A stretch of DNA of 64,000 nucleotides from contig OZ020611.1 in assembly GCA_963971575.1 (NCBI GenBank), forward strand, positions 222,572,260-222,636,259. The letters are read 5' to 3'. Source of the stretch: Liopterus haemorrhoidalis (lineage: Eukaryota > Arthropoda > Insecta > Coleoptera > Dytiscidae). A program made the position numbers and the translations under genes. A model generated the notes under the pieces. It worked only from the letters and a program-made list of their open reading frames with translations. It was not told the origin of the DNA and ran no database searches. Shown here in pieces: positions 10,867-21,383 of the stretch (positions are counted from its first letter, which is position 1; each line of letters starts with the position of its first letter).

Positions 10867-12840
10867 TATTATTATTATTATTTACAGTTTTGGGAGAAGG
10901 CAGCTAACATAGCTGGTTATACTCCCGAATATATAAATGTACACACGAGTGATAATTATACATTACAATATTTAGAAAAAAAAAAAAAAAGAAATAAATA
11001 AACTAATATAACATTACAGAAAAACTATAAATAGTTCAAATATATAAGTTAGCTTGCAGAGATGTGAAATTTAAATCACAAATAACAGTTCTTAACAATT
11101 TAAAACAATTTCACTGAAACAGTCCATCTGCGACAGTCCATAAAAAGCCCATCACGTAATTCGCTCCGCATAGACAACGCAAACAACACTTATCTTATAA
11201 ATATAAGCTCTGTGTCAATTTTGTTCTTAAATGAGTTTATATTTCTTGATTCAATAGCTGACACGGAAAGGTTATTCCACCTGTCAACTACTCGATTTGA
11301 GAAAAAGTTTTGCCTGATTAGCAGACGAAATTTATCTTTCTTCAGTTTGGCGCTGTGACCTCTCAATCTAGAGTTAGTATTTCTGATTAAGATGCTGGAA
11401 ATAGCTTCACAGTTATAATGTCCACTTAGTATTTTATAAGTCTCGATCAAATCTCCTCTGATTCTTCTTTCTGATAAACGAGGCAGATTTAGAACTCGCA
11501 GTCGTTCATCATAAGTCTTATTTTTAAGACCTTGGACAGATTTTGTGAATCTGCGTTGGACATTCTCTAGGATTTCAATGTCTTTTATGAGATAGGGAGA
11601 CCAAATTATAAATGCAAACTCTAATATGGGTCGCACATAAGTTTTGTATATTATAGAAAAATTCTTCGGTGTAAGATGTTGGAAGCTCCTCTTGATTAAA
11701 TAAATTAGAGTATTGGCCTTTTTAACAGTGTTAATTATGTGCGTTTCCCATTTTAAGTCAGTTGTAACTGTGACGCCAAGATCATGCTGTGAACTAACTG
11801 ACGTTAGATGTTCGTCATTCATGGCATAGACATGTTTGGGGTTGTTTTTCCCCACGTGTAAAACAGTACATTTTTTTGTATTTAATTTTATGCCCCATTG
11901 TTTTGTCCAGGTTGAAATGATGTTCAGAACATTTTGTAGTGTTCTGTGATCCGTTAATGGGTTGTTAAATATTTTCGCATCGTCTGCATACAGACTTTTT
12001 GGAGAAGATACGGTATGTAGCAAGTCTGCGATGTAAGTTATAAATAAAACTGGACCAAGTACACTGCCTTGCGGAACACCACTGAGCATTTTAAACGAAG
12101 TAGATTCTGACTCACCAATTTTGACTGAAAAGGTCCGGCCAAGAAGAAAGGCTTGTATCCATCTAAGTAGATGTCCTCGTATACCAAAGTGTTCAAGCTT
12201 CGACAGAAGTTTATTGTGAGGTACGGTATCGAACGCCTTAGCATAATCTAAGTATATAACGTCAACTGGTTTGTTTTGATCGATGCTTTGCGTCCATGAA
12301 TTAATATTGGTAAGCAAATTGGTAATTACCGGTCGACCCGGCACAAAGCCATGTTGGTGTTCAGTTATAACTTTGTTACTCAGTAAGAAGGGTAGCAGTT
12401 TATTTACTATAATCCATTCCATGCATTTACAAGTAACACTTGTTAGACTTATCGGCCTAAAGTTATCTACTTTTGTTTTGTCTCCTTTTTTGTAGATCGG
12501 CTTAATTTGAGCTGATTTCCAATCGTTGGGCAATGATCCAGTTTTAAAAGACGTTTCCATTAAATCTAAAACCATGGGCGCAATAATGGGTGCACATCTT
12601 TTCAATAAAATTGGGGGTATTTGATCAGGCCCAGGCGAGGATTTCTCGTTTCGTTTCGCCAGAATTTCTTCTATTTCATCAGTAGTGAAATCTATTTCAT
12701 CAATGGAATTTTTTACTCTTGGTATGCTAACAACGGGGATTGGATCGTTTACACCTTTGCTGAAAGAAGAGAAGAAGTGCTCAGCGAAGATATTTGCTAT
12801 TTCCTTTTACTAAGATGTTGTTATTGTTTTTTATTATAGT
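10867..12840 (-). mobile_element. Non-LTR retrotransposon of the CR1/L2-like group, 5'-truncated
   Basis: A minus-strand LINE copy with a complete reverse transcriptase domain, a 3' UTR (about 10890-11189) and a 3' end of repeated AAT/ATT units at 10867-10888, as expected for microsatellite-tailed CR1/Jockey-group LINEs. No endonuclease domain is readable beyond 12840, so the copy is 5'-truncated. I could not define a target duplication. Confidence 0.8.
11190..12815 (-). CDS. LINE reverse transcriptase (CR1/L2-like), 5'-truncated
   Basis: RNA-dependent DNA polymerase of a non-LTR retrotransposon. From the 5' side the frame gives NIFAEHFFSSFS, then KSSPGPDQIPP (RT block 0/1), IKPIYKKGDK and NFRPISL (blocks 1-2), VIYLDYAKAFDTVPH (block 3, first catalytic Asp), GVPQGSVLGPVLF (block 4), SLYADDAKIF (block 5, catalytic Asp pair), then the thumb and KNKTYDERLRVLNLPRLSER, a tail typical of CR1/L2-like proteins. 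There is no internal stop over about 540 codons; the open frame runs from about 12813 to the stop at 11190. The in-frame TTG at 12605 is not a natural start, because coding sense continues upstream. The N-terminal endonuclease is absent. All polymerase catalytic residues are present, so the domain may still be folded if expressed. Confidence 0.88.
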
Positions 12841-13535
12841 TGGTGTTGGTGTTGAGATATGAACCTTAATAAGATACAATGGAACAGCCCTGAACTGTAT
12901 CTAGAAAATACTACAAGGACATTTCTGAGGCACCTAAATAATATCGTCCAAAGTTGATAATGGGTGGCATTAAATTTTAGCATACATGTTCTTTGTAACA
13001 ATTAAATCATTTTGACCCTCAGCGCCTCTTTGTGAACCGCGGCATTATTGTGGCAAATATGGTTAACCTAGAGGATAATTGTAGAATGGAACGTTAGCAA
13101 CAATTTGCCGCTTCGGATGAAAATATACATCGCTTAGTTCACAAGATGCAAACTATAATTCAATTTATGGTCACATGCTCCGAATATGTTATCGAAACGA
13201 CAAAAATTCTTGTTTTTGATCGATTTTCTTCGAATTTTATGACATAGTGAGATAAACTAACTCTGTAAATTTGCGTATATTAATGTTTTGATTCGCTTCT
13301 TTTTATGATTATAAGGTATATCAGTGGTTACAACACTGTGTGCTGAACTTTGTTCTTAAGAATGACAAATTAGTGGTTGTGGCTGAAACATGATAACGCT
13401 TTTCCCACTTCTTTCGGAAATCAGTTTTTCGAATCATAAATTAAATTATGGTGTATTATGTTAGTTATTTAGTTAGTTAAAATTTTTTGGCGCACAGCAA
13501 AAAGGCTATTTGCGCCTAACGCAGCCCATTTAAAT
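12841..13535. repeat. Unclassified dispersed repeat R1, copy 1
   Basis: From about 12955 to 13480 the text shares ordered landmarks with 34460-35100: AATTAAATCATTTTGACCC, a GCGCCTCTTTGTGAA-like segment, AATTTGCCGC, CACTTAGTTTACAAGAT-like, and GTAAATATGCGTATATTAA-like. The two are diverged. No coding potential or termini could be defined. Confidence 0.5.
13450..13535 (-). repeat. 3' end of a SINE/LINE with (AACT)n tail
   Basis: Read on the minus strand: GCGCAAATAGCCTTTTTGC, TGTGCGCCAAAAAATTTTA and an AACT-type tail. The same end occurs on the plus strand at about 25370-25430, attached to a tRNA-like SINE. A shared 3' end is typical of SINE/LINE partner pairs. Confidence 0.6.
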
Positions 13536-13543
13536 GACTAGAC

Positions 13544-14169
13544 CAGTGTTTCTCAACAGGTGGTCCGCTGACCACCAGTGGTCCCCAGAAAAATTTTAGT
13601 GGTCCGCGAAAGTTTTTATACGTGTTTCATGCAGTTTAAAAAAAATATGCACATTTTTTATTTGAATAATTTATATTTTGTTTATTTTCTATAAACTTTC
13701 TGGGATTTTCTACAAATAAAATAAATGTATTTAGTATAAGTAGTTCACTTTTGTAAGAACAAACTAAGAGGAAATTTAGTTTTCAACAGTTTGCACCTTT
13801 GAAACTGCATGTCATGTTGGTATTACAGAAAAATAATTTGAAAAGTCAGATTATAAATATGTCATTTAAAAAAATATCATTTGTCATATTTCATTTTGAA
13901 TAGTGACATCTTAAAATAATACAAACATAACCCAAAACTGTAAAGCCTTTTTTACAATATAACCAAGTTTCTAAAAGTCAGTAATACACTATAAAAATCA
14001 CCAAAATAACCAGATCTAGTTCATTCTTACAAAAAGTGAACTGCTTATAACACATTAAATATATTTGTTTTTTTTTGCAAAAAATTAACCAACAATTATT
14101 ATTAGTGGTCCGCGTTAGAAAATTATATATTATACTGGTCCGCGGTGCGTTTTTGGTTGAGAAACACTG
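13544..14169. mobile_element. hAT element with target duplication GACTAGAC
   Basis: GACTAGAC is present at 13536-13543 and 14170-14177. The ends are CAGTGTTTCTCAAC and its inverse, a classic hAT TIR; subterminal GGTCCGC motifs recur. At 626 bp there is no transposase, and a MITE occupies much of the interior. Confidence 0.95.
13735..14049 (+). mobile_element. MITE with GTTCACTTTTGTAAGAA ends, copy 1
   Basis: Ends TATAAGTAGTTCACTTTTG and the inverse TATAAGCAGTTCACTTTTTG. The 315-bp copy shares its whole interior (TTTGCACCTTTGAAACTG, ATGTCATGTTGG, TTGAATAGTGACATC, TATAACCAAGTTT) with 46167-46502 and partly with 47418-47646. It is inserted in a hAT element. Confidence 0.85.
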
Positions 14170-14177
14170 GACTAGAC

Positions 14178-15436
14178 TATATATTAAAAACAATATATTA
14201 GACAGTAAATAAATAAATAAAATCATTAAAAATACGCATACTCAATAAAAGAAATCTTGCACTGACAAACACAAATAAATAATATAAAAAATCTGTTCGA
14301 AAATTTGAACAGACTCAGGGTGATGGTAAGAGGCTGTAAAGGGGCCAATTACCATCGAATATCACAGTCAATAACTAGAAACACATTAAGGTGCAAGACT
14401 TCACACATAAAACAATAAGTATGTGGTGTATTATGAAACAAGAGATTAATATTCGCTTTCGATACGACTAATTGTAGCAATGGTTTATTGTGCAGTTGAA
14501 GAGATCAATACCAAAGTGGTGTAAGTCACATTAAAATAACTGACTACATGTGGTAGCACAAACCAGATATACAAATCTGTTAAATGCAAATGTGGACTAA
14601 GCCATATCTCTTCTTCTGGCCAAAAAATTACAGTATCAATATAATTTATATACATTATAATTATGAATATAAATTAATATAATGATTATATTATGATTAT
14701 TAATGAAATTTCTCAAAAAATGGTCATATATTTAAAATACATCTAATAGCAGTCTTAAATGTTTAGGAATTTCCAATGGAGTGATGTCTAATTTATTATA
14801 ACAAATGTACTAAAACGAGTTGTTTCTCTAAATGAACAAAATGGAACTTGCACCATTTTGGCTTTGACCCTCTCATTTATGCAGGTTCTTAGCTATTTTG
14901 CTTTATCTTGAAAATTACTTATACTTTTCGTACTTGATGTACTATTTTTGTCGCATTATCGCAGAGAGGTGGAAATATTGATAGTATTACTGACCATGCG
15001 TTATTCAAGTACAACTGAGTAGGGGTTCACTGATACTGAACTGAAATTCTGACAGTCATATTGATCTTGCGAACACCAAAAAATATTTATGTGTTATTGT
15101 CATTATTATTGCTTCAACATTACTGACAATAATAAGATATTGAGAGGCAATATTAAACTCTTTAAAAGTGAGAATAAGAAGACAGCCATTCAAGACAAAG
15201 TTTTATAGAGGAGAGATCTTGAGAAGGGCAAGACTTATAAAAGGTTTGTTGGTAAAAAGGTATGTTGATGATTATTGAAGTTATACCAAAATCAAGCAAG
15301 AAATGTCATCTCACCTCTGATTTTTTAATCTTGTAGCAACCCACTGATACCAAGTGTTTTTTATCACTACCATCAAATATGTAGCGAGCCTGTGGTATAA
15401 CGTAAGCAGAACGAATTGTTTACTGTTTAATTTCTA
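14178..15436. other. No gene recognised
   Basis: AT-rich. At 14297-14345 there is a TTCGAAAATTTGAA palindrome followed by GGTGATGGTAAGAGGCTG, reminiscent of LINE untranslated sequence on the minus strand, but not assignable. Rest featureless. Confidence 0.45.
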
Positions 15437-15449
15437 TAACTATAATGCT

Positions 15450-16973
15450 AACAGTAAAGAGTCAAATAAAATATCAATGGAAGAACTAGAAGAAGCTCTG
15501 AGGAAATTCAAAAACGGAAAGGCACGTGGACACGACTGTATCACTTGCGAAATGATTAAGTACACAGGAGAATACGGAAAAGAAAAACTTTTGAAAATCA
15601 TGAATCTGGCGATAACAACAAGTAGATCCCCTCTAGACTGGCAAACTGGTATTATAACACCCATATATAAGAAAGGCGACAGTAGAGAATGCTCAAATTA
15701 CAGAGGAATAACCCTGCTTAGCGCAGTAGGAAAATTATATGCAAGAATACTCGAGCGAAGAATCAGAAACGCACTGGAAGCAACCTTGGACGACTCTCAA
15801 TATGGATTTAGGTCAAAGAGAGGGGTGCAAGACCCAATATTCACGTTACGGCAATTAAGCGAGAAAGCTCTAAAAACAAATAGCCAAATCCACCTATGCT
15901 TCATAGACTTGGAGAAAGCTTTCGACCGAGTGAACAGAGAAGACGTCTGGTTGACACTTAAAAGCACCATCTCAAATATTAAAAGTCTGTATACCGACAG
16001 CAATAATTATGTCAGAACAAAAAATGAAGTATCGAGATCTTTTATAACGGAAAACGGACTCAGACAAGGGTGCGTACTCAGTCCGCTACTGTTCTCAATG
16101 GTTCTAGACGATGCCATAAAAGAAGTGAGACAAAATATTAAAGAATATTGTGTGGGCTACTGGAAAATGGAAAATGTTAAAGTAGCAGAACTTTGCTATG
16201 CGGATGACATGGTCATAATATCAAGGAACGAGGACGAACTACAAAACAATCTGAACCAATACAATAAAGAATTGAAGAAAATAAATATGAAAATTAGCAC
16301 ACAAAAAACAAAAACAATGGTAATAAGCAGGACAAAAATGCAACACAAGATAAAAATAGATGACAAAATAATAGAACAGGTAGGAAAATTCAAATACCTA
16401 GGTACAGTTTTCGCCGAAGATGGAAAAATGGATGAAGAAATTATGGAAAGAGTAGGCGCAGCAGGAAGAATGTTCAACAGCATCAAAGCACCGTTCTTAA
16501 CTAAAAAAGAAATACCAACTAACATCAAGGTAGAGATCTTCAAAAAAGTGACAGTACCAATTTTGACATATGCCTCAGAATCCTGGACCACTACAGAGAC
16601 GCACAGGTCTAAAATAAGAAGCTCCGAAATGAGATTTTTAAGGAAAATCGAAGTTAAAACAAAACTGGACAGAATAAGAAATGAAGTATTTAGGGAAAAA
16701 CTAGGCACAAAACCAGTAGAGACTATAATAGAAGAAGGAAAGCTAAGATGGCTGGGACATATACACAGAATGAGTGAAGACAAAATAGTAAAAAGAGTTT
16801 ATGAAGCAAGAACAGTGAAGAAAGTTAGACCAGGAAGACCGAGAAAAACCTGGCAACAAGAAACAAAAGAAGCTGCAACGAAGAGAGGAGTAAAGTGGGA
16901 GGAGATAAGAAAATATACAAAGGACAGAACACGATGGAAAGAAGTATGGAGAACAACACCAGAAAATAAGTAA
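15450..16973 (+). CDS. LINE reverse transcriptase, 5'-truncated, frame open to its natural stop
   Basis: Reverse transcriptase of a non-LTR retrotransposon. The reading frame is open from 15354, but the first 32 codons lie in flanking DNA before the target duplication; the retrotransposon part starts at about codon 33 (NSKESNKISMEELEEAL). Landmarks in order: KFKNGKARGHDCITCEMIK, ITPIYKKGDSRECSNYRGIT, CFIDLEKAFDRVNRE (first catalytic Asp), NGLRQGCVLSPLLF, ELCYADDMVIIS (catalytic Asp pair), KFKYLGTVF, and the C-terminal LRWLGHIHRMSED and RPGRPRKTW. Between DVWLTLKS and NIKSLY about ten residues expected in relatives seem to be missing. No endonuclease domain is present, so this copy cannot retrotranspose on its own. 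The absence of stops suggests a fairly young insertion. Confidence 0.9.
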   Translation, partial: NSKESNKISMEELEEALRKFKNGKARGHDCITCEMIKYTGEYGKEKLLKIMNLAITTSRSPLDWQTGIITPIYKKGDSRECSNYRGITLLSAVGKLYARILERRIRNALEATLDDSQYGFRSKRGVQDPIFTLRQLSEKALKTNSQIHLCFIDLEKAFDRVNREDVWLTLKSTISNIKSLYTDSNNYVRTKNEVSRSFITENGLRQGCVLSPLLFSMVLDDAIKEVRQNIKEYCVGYWKMENVKVAELCYADDMVIISRNEDELQNNLNQYNKELKKINMKISTQKTKTMVISRTKMQHKIKIDDKIIEQVGKFKYLGTVFAEDGKMDEEIMERVGAAGRMFNSIKAPFLTKKEIPTNIKVEIFKKVTVPILTYASESWTTTETHRSKIRSSEMRFLRKIEVKTKLDRIRNEVFREKLGTKPVETIIEEGKLRWLGHIHRMSEDKIVKRVYEARTVKKVRPGRPRKTWQQETKEAATKRGVKWEEIRKYTKDRTRWKEVWRTTPENK

Positions 16974-17006
16974 CTCGACTATAGCCTTACACCGCAAGGT
17001 AGAAAG

Positions 17007-17803
17007 TAGAGGGTAATTTTTTCCGGATTATTTTCGTTCCCGGGAAACGGGAAATTTACAAATGAATTTCTCGGGATTCCCGGGAAATTTAAAAAATATT
17101 AAATTTGAGGTGGAAATTGTAAAAGTTTTACGGAAAAGTTCAATAAATGTTGTTTTTGCAAAAAAATTAAATAAATTTAAGATATAATATATAATCAATA
17201 AAATATAACATAAACATAATTATTTTCTTTTTCTTTTACTTGAAAATAACATTTTAGAAACGAGAGGCAATCAAGGGAAAAGTCGCTTAAAGATGATCTT
17301 CTCTTGGAACAAAAATTGGATGACATCGAGAATACCCTCTCACTTTCAATTGATGTGGGCTGTATAGTCATTAAAGCATAAAATAACTTTTGCAGATCTG
17401 TAGTAATATTTCCAGTTGTTTCATACGTGTTAAATTCTTTTTGTAAATTTGTTTTTGTTTCGATTTTCGGACACATAATGTGTCCGAATATTAAATTGAG
17501 TAACTGTACCATCAGACCGAAAGAAATACATGTCAGCATTTTATAATTTTTCCACGTAAAATAAATAATTTATTTTTGTTAAGCGATGTTTTGATTTACA
17601 AAGTGATGAATGCTGATTTGATAAGTGCGTTATAATATGTTGATTATGAAATTTTATATTTATTACGACTATTACAGTTAAGTAAACAAAGATTTCGGTA
17701 TCGGTATCACAATCAGCATGAATAATAATTTGTTTTTTTTCCCGGGATATGTTTCGTTTTTTCCCGGGAAACGGGAAATAAAAATTAAAGAATTAACCCT
17801 CTA
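17007..17803 (-). mobile_element. hAT element with target duplication GTAGAAAG
   Basis: GTAGAAAG is present at 16999-17006 and 17804-17811. Ends TAGAGGGTAATTTTTTCC and the inverse of TAGAGGGTTAATTCTTT. Subterminal CCCGGGAAACGGGAAAT motifs occur at both ends (17039 and 17761). It is inserted in the LINE 3' UTR and is therefore younger than that insertion. Confidence 0.95.
17195..17539 (-). pseudogene. hAT transposase C-terminal fragment
   Basis: On the minus strand the frame contains DLQKLFYALMTIQPTSIESE and RVFSMSSNFCSKRRSSLSD, the hATC dimerisation domain in which Pro-Thr-Ser-x-Glu-Ser-Glu-Arg-x-Phe-Ser is conserved, followed by LDCLSFLKCYF. Only the extreme C-terminus remains. The first 20 residues do not match the family and are probably frame-shifted. 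Confidence 0.85.
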
Positions 17804-17842
17804 GTAGAAAGGCTTCAGGATTAAGTAAGTAACTATAATGCT

Positions 17843-18488
17843 TTCACGTCCAATCCAGCCTCCAATGTCGCATCACCACACCATTAACAGCCTTCGTTCC
17901 GGACGGAAGGGACCTGTAAACCGTAGGCCAGTATCCAAAGACAATTTTGCAGTCCAAACCAAAACCAGTATGTAAAAGGATAGTTTCATACTAAAATGAG
18001 ATTTAGGAATCAGGAATTCGAGTGCTAGGCGTGAGTTTTATCCAGGCGTGAGGATTATGATAGGTGAATTGAATTACATTTTTAGGTTTTTATTAATCGA
18101 TGGATGGGCCATTTTGTAATTATTACAGGTGATCAGAATTATTCTGCATTTCGAATTTAATGTAATAAGGTACATTACGGTTAATAAAAGTCGGTTCAGA
18201 ATGAAGTTTAAGTTTATTAACTCAAAATGTACAATATAAATTTATTTTAAAAGTTTCGAAATCTTTTAATGTTAAACTAGGAAAAATCGTATAGATCACC
18301 GGATAATCGACCAAGAGTATTCCTTGAAAATTCAGAGTTACCATATGCTATTGGTGAACCGAACCGAAACTATCTTTATATCCCACTTCTAGGTTGAAAG
18401 AACGTTTATATACAAACAATAAACAATACTTATATCTTTAAAACCCTAAAATATTTACTGAATGACAAATAAAATTAAACGTCTAATG
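17843..18488. other. No recognised feature
   Basis: Flanking DNA after the LINE. A few GC-richer stretches occur (17880-17945), but no gene or repeat was recognised. Confidence 0.45.
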
Positions 18489-18700
18489 CAGGGGTTCTTA
18501 ACCTTTTTTGTTCCATGGACCCCTTTGACAAAAAAATAAAGGCCACGGACCCCCTTCTCAGAATAACATTGTTAGATACATAAACTAAAATTAATACATA
18601 ACATAAACAAAAGATAATTTTTATTGAAACCATTGTTTCTTTATATTACCACGGACCCCCTAAAATTGATTTGCATGATATGCATGAATGAGGCCAAAAG
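18489..18700 (+). mobile_element. hAT element end (left end only)
   Basis: CAGGGGTTCTTAACCTTTT followed by CATGGACCCC and, further on, CACGGACCCCC repeats (18540 and 18652) is a typical hAT terminus. I found no matching right end, so the copy is probably truncated. Confidence 0.55.
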
Positions 18701-19310
18701 GTAACCTGATTAACGGATTTTCTTACGGAAAATGGACACGGAAGTAATGAATGGGAAAATTGTTTGGTTTCAGTTTTATTGCGTTGTTTATTGAAGTTAA
18801 AGATAAAAACCACACATACTTTTCCGTGTTGTAATTAATAATTTTTATTAGTTCTGTTGAAGGTATTCCAACAATTCACACTTCAATAAATTAAATCATT
18901 ATCTTCTTATAACTTCCAAGAACACACTCGGAAGACGCAATTTTTAATCAATGCAAAAAATGTTTGATTAATTTTAATACCGTCCAAACCGGTTGAAGAA
19001 AAACATTTTTCATTTTTCATAACTGTACATATTGTACAAATTACTTATAGGTAAATAGCAAAACATGTGAGAGAGTTTGCACCTCTATAAATTTTTACAA
19101 AATCTAAATTTATTTTATATTTATTTAATATATATTATATTTCTCTAAATCTATTTTATATTGTTTTTAATATATAGTCTAGTCTAGTATATTTTTATTA
19201 GTTCCTTTAAATTTGCCGGTGTATGTAATATCTTAGAATCATCCTGATATAAGCCAACGACATTTGTGTATACTGCTAGTATTTAAATAAAATTGAATAA
19301 CTAAATATTA
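18701..19310. other. No recognised feature
   Basis: AT-rich; no gene seen. Confidence 0.45.
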
Positions 19311-19375
19311 TCTTCATCATCATCATCACTATCATCATCGTCGTCATCATCATCGTCGTCATCATTATTATTATG
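19311..19375. repeat. ATC/GTC/ATT trinucleotide microsatellite
   Basis: Imperfect run of ATC with CGTC and ATTATT variants. Confidence 0.9.
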
Positions 19376-19457
19376 AAACCAAATAAAAATCTTCGATAGG
19401 TCGCTGGAGTCGCGTTGTCAATGTTGTTAAACATTTTGCTATTTTAAGTTAAAATGA

Positions 19458-19630
19458 GTTTAGGCTGTTCAACCTATTAGAAGAGATGATGGTTGATAAA
19501 ACAAAATCATTGCCGAATAGAAAGCCTCGAACTAGTAAACTTGTTTCTGGACGACCTAGTATGAGATGGAAAGATGGGTATTTGTTTAATATTGGATCAA
19601 ATAACGCTGATGTGATGATGATGATATTTT
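19458..19630 (+). pseudogene. Possible LINE C-terminal fragment with GATGAT tail
   Basis: The plus strand reads KPRTSKLVSGRPSMRWKDGY, similar to the GRP-x-x-RW-x-D segment near the C-terminus of endonuclease-reverse transcriptases, and then runs into a GATGATGATGAT tail. The fragment is short, so the call is tentative. Confidence 0.4.
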
Positions 19631-19639
19631 TTCTAACGC

Positions 19640-20150
19640 ACCTTCTATATTAATCATTAATCAAAACAACAACAGTTATTGTACGTATCGTGATTTTATG
19701 GTGAAGAATGTTTGATCATTATAAATGCATTAATAAGTATAATTTTAAATGTCAATTATGTCATTATTTAAACACGTGTGTGACAGACGACCCTTGCATT
19801 CGCAGCTGCGAAAAATTACGGAAATTTTTAATTGTAATGCAAGTTGATATTGCGTATTGTTTATATATCGGTTTATAAATATTTATTGAGGATAGTAATT
19901 TATAGCTTGCAAGTTCAAGAACATTGGATAAATAGAAATGGATGTTTAACATCTTAATGCAAAATAATCACAATATTTATATGGTTTTAATAAGTATTGT
20001 ATAATAAGTATAATAAGGTTTATCGCATAAAAATACAGCACATAACGTCATATCTTGCGCATACACTTTTGTTTAACATTTTAACTAGCAGAAATGATAA
20101 TTTACATAATGATTGATAACTTACATTTGTGTTGTAAGCAAAGGCAAGAC
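19640..20150. other. No recognised feature
   Basis: AT-rich; no gene seen. Confidence 0.45.
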
Positions 20151-20154
20151 GTTT

Positions 20155-20310
20155 TAAGTCTCTTTAAAAGCTATTAGTCCTAGATGTGGCTAATCTTATC
20201 CTTTGGCTAGCCAGTCTGGTTTCCCTCTGTTCTTCTTGTTTCATTTTTCTTGATGTTGTCATACTTGCTCTTCTAGAAGTAGGTCTAGCATTCATCTGTT
20301 CTGTTGTTTC
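20155..20310 (-). pseudogene. Fragment rich in Arg/Gln/Glu repeats, like a repeat found in Helitron and other mobile ORFs
   Basis: The minus strand reads NETTEQMNARPTSRRASMTT and KQEEQRETRLASQRIRL. Degenerate R..ET.EQ..AR and QRETRLASQR repeats of this type occur in large arthropod mobile-element proteins, including Helitron-associated ORFs. It directly abuts the 5' end of a HINE-A copy. The assignment is from memory of the motif only. Confidence 0.35.
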
Positions 20311-20311
20311 A

Positions 20312-20790
20312 TTTTTAGGGTTTTGTAGGTATGACCAAAAAACCCTTATACCGTCATTTTGTCGTCTGTCTGCCTGCCTGCCTGCCTGTCTGTCTGTCTG
20401 TCTGTCTGTTCGGTAAAAATTGTAGCCAAACGGCTAAACCTAGAGAGTTGAAATTTGGCATGCTTATACAACTCTTTGACCCGCACATAAGAAAAATACT
20501 AAAACATCTAAAAAACATATCCCCATAAAAATATAAACGAATATGTGTTCATCGAAAAAAAAAAAAAAAAAAATTTAAATTCTGAGTAGGGTATTAAATG
20601 AAAGCCCTTAGTACGTGGCTCAACGAACAAAATTTTATTTTTGCAAATAAATTATTTTAAAGCTATTTTTGCCAAAATTGTGCAAAAATTTTTTTGTCCC
20701 ACACCCTGTAGCCCAGGTGGTTTAAATTAAAAATCTGAAAAAATTCTAAATAATGTACATTGCTGTGAACCGGAATAGTACAACAGGAAT
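20312..20790 (+). mobile_element. HINE-A (DINE-1/Helentron-type) copy A, 3'-truncated
   Basis: Begins TTTTTAGGGTTTTGTAGGTA, the family 5' end with the subterminal repeat AGGGTTTTGTAGGTAT. A GTCT/GCCT array follows at 20362-20408, then TTCGGTAAAAATTGTAGCC and the body shared with copies B-D. The match stops near 20790, before the tRNA-like module and the 3' hairpin. Confidence 0.8.
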
Positions 20791-20908
20791 TGTACTATCG
20801 TATTGCAGTATTTTGTATTGGATCTAGAATCTCTAGAACACTCGGCTTAATTGGGCAAAAGAAAGATAAATTTCAAAAGCATGAGCAATTGAAAAGCAAA
20901 GCGCTTAA

Positions 20909-21379
20909 GCCTGGAACAGAATGCACAGCGCGCTACGCCGTCAGCGCGCCGTCATTTGCGCTGGCGTTGCTGAGAACGCCGTTGAATTTTCGCCTGCCCA
21001 CAATGCAATCATTTTTAACGCCGTCAAGTGTCACGTGACAACCTATATCTGTGTTTATACGTGCGCTTTCTTTTATAAAAAGTAAAATGGATGATGAAGA
21101 CTTGTGTGTGATGTTATTTATGTTGGTATGCAAGTTATTTATGCATACAAACACTTTACCATTCAGTAAAAACTGAGGTTAGGTGTTTTGCGTCAACGTT
21201 CAACGGCGTCAAAAGTTGGAAGTTGACGAACATTCAGTATCAACGGCGTTCGAACGCCGTGGAACGTTGTTCATTCTGTGCACTTGCGTAGTACAGCCTT
21301 GCTTTTTACTTTGCGCTGACAGTTTGTGCCGTCCAACGGCGTCAACGCGCCGTCAAACTCGTTGCATTCTGTTTCCCAC
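20909..21379 (+). mobile_element. TTAA-flanked MITE, copy 1
   Basis: TTAA at 20905-20908 and 21380-21383. Ends are GCCTGGAACAGAATG and the inverse of GTGGGAAACAGAATG. The subtermini are rich in CGCCGTCA/ACGGCGTC motifs, unusual in this AT-rich window. In the middle, ATGGATGATGAAGACTTG starts a short frame (MDDEDLCVMLFML) kept in both copies, probably a remnant of the parent transposase start. TTAA duplications point to piggyBac or Kolobok mobilisation. The second copy is at 38620-39073. Confidence 0.85.
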
Positions 21380-21383
21380 TTAA

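Larger units (their letters stand above)
15450..17829 (+). mobile_element. 5'-truncated non-LTR retrotransposon with 13-bp target duplication
   Basis: TAACTATAATGCT occurs at 15437-15449 and at 17830-17842, so the LINE copy is exactly what lies between. The 5' end is truncated within the reverse transcriptase, and the 3' end is a short TAAG-type tail (TTAAGTAAG). A hAT element (17007-17803) is inserted in the 3' UTR; without it the copy is about 1.58 kb. Confidence 0.93.
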
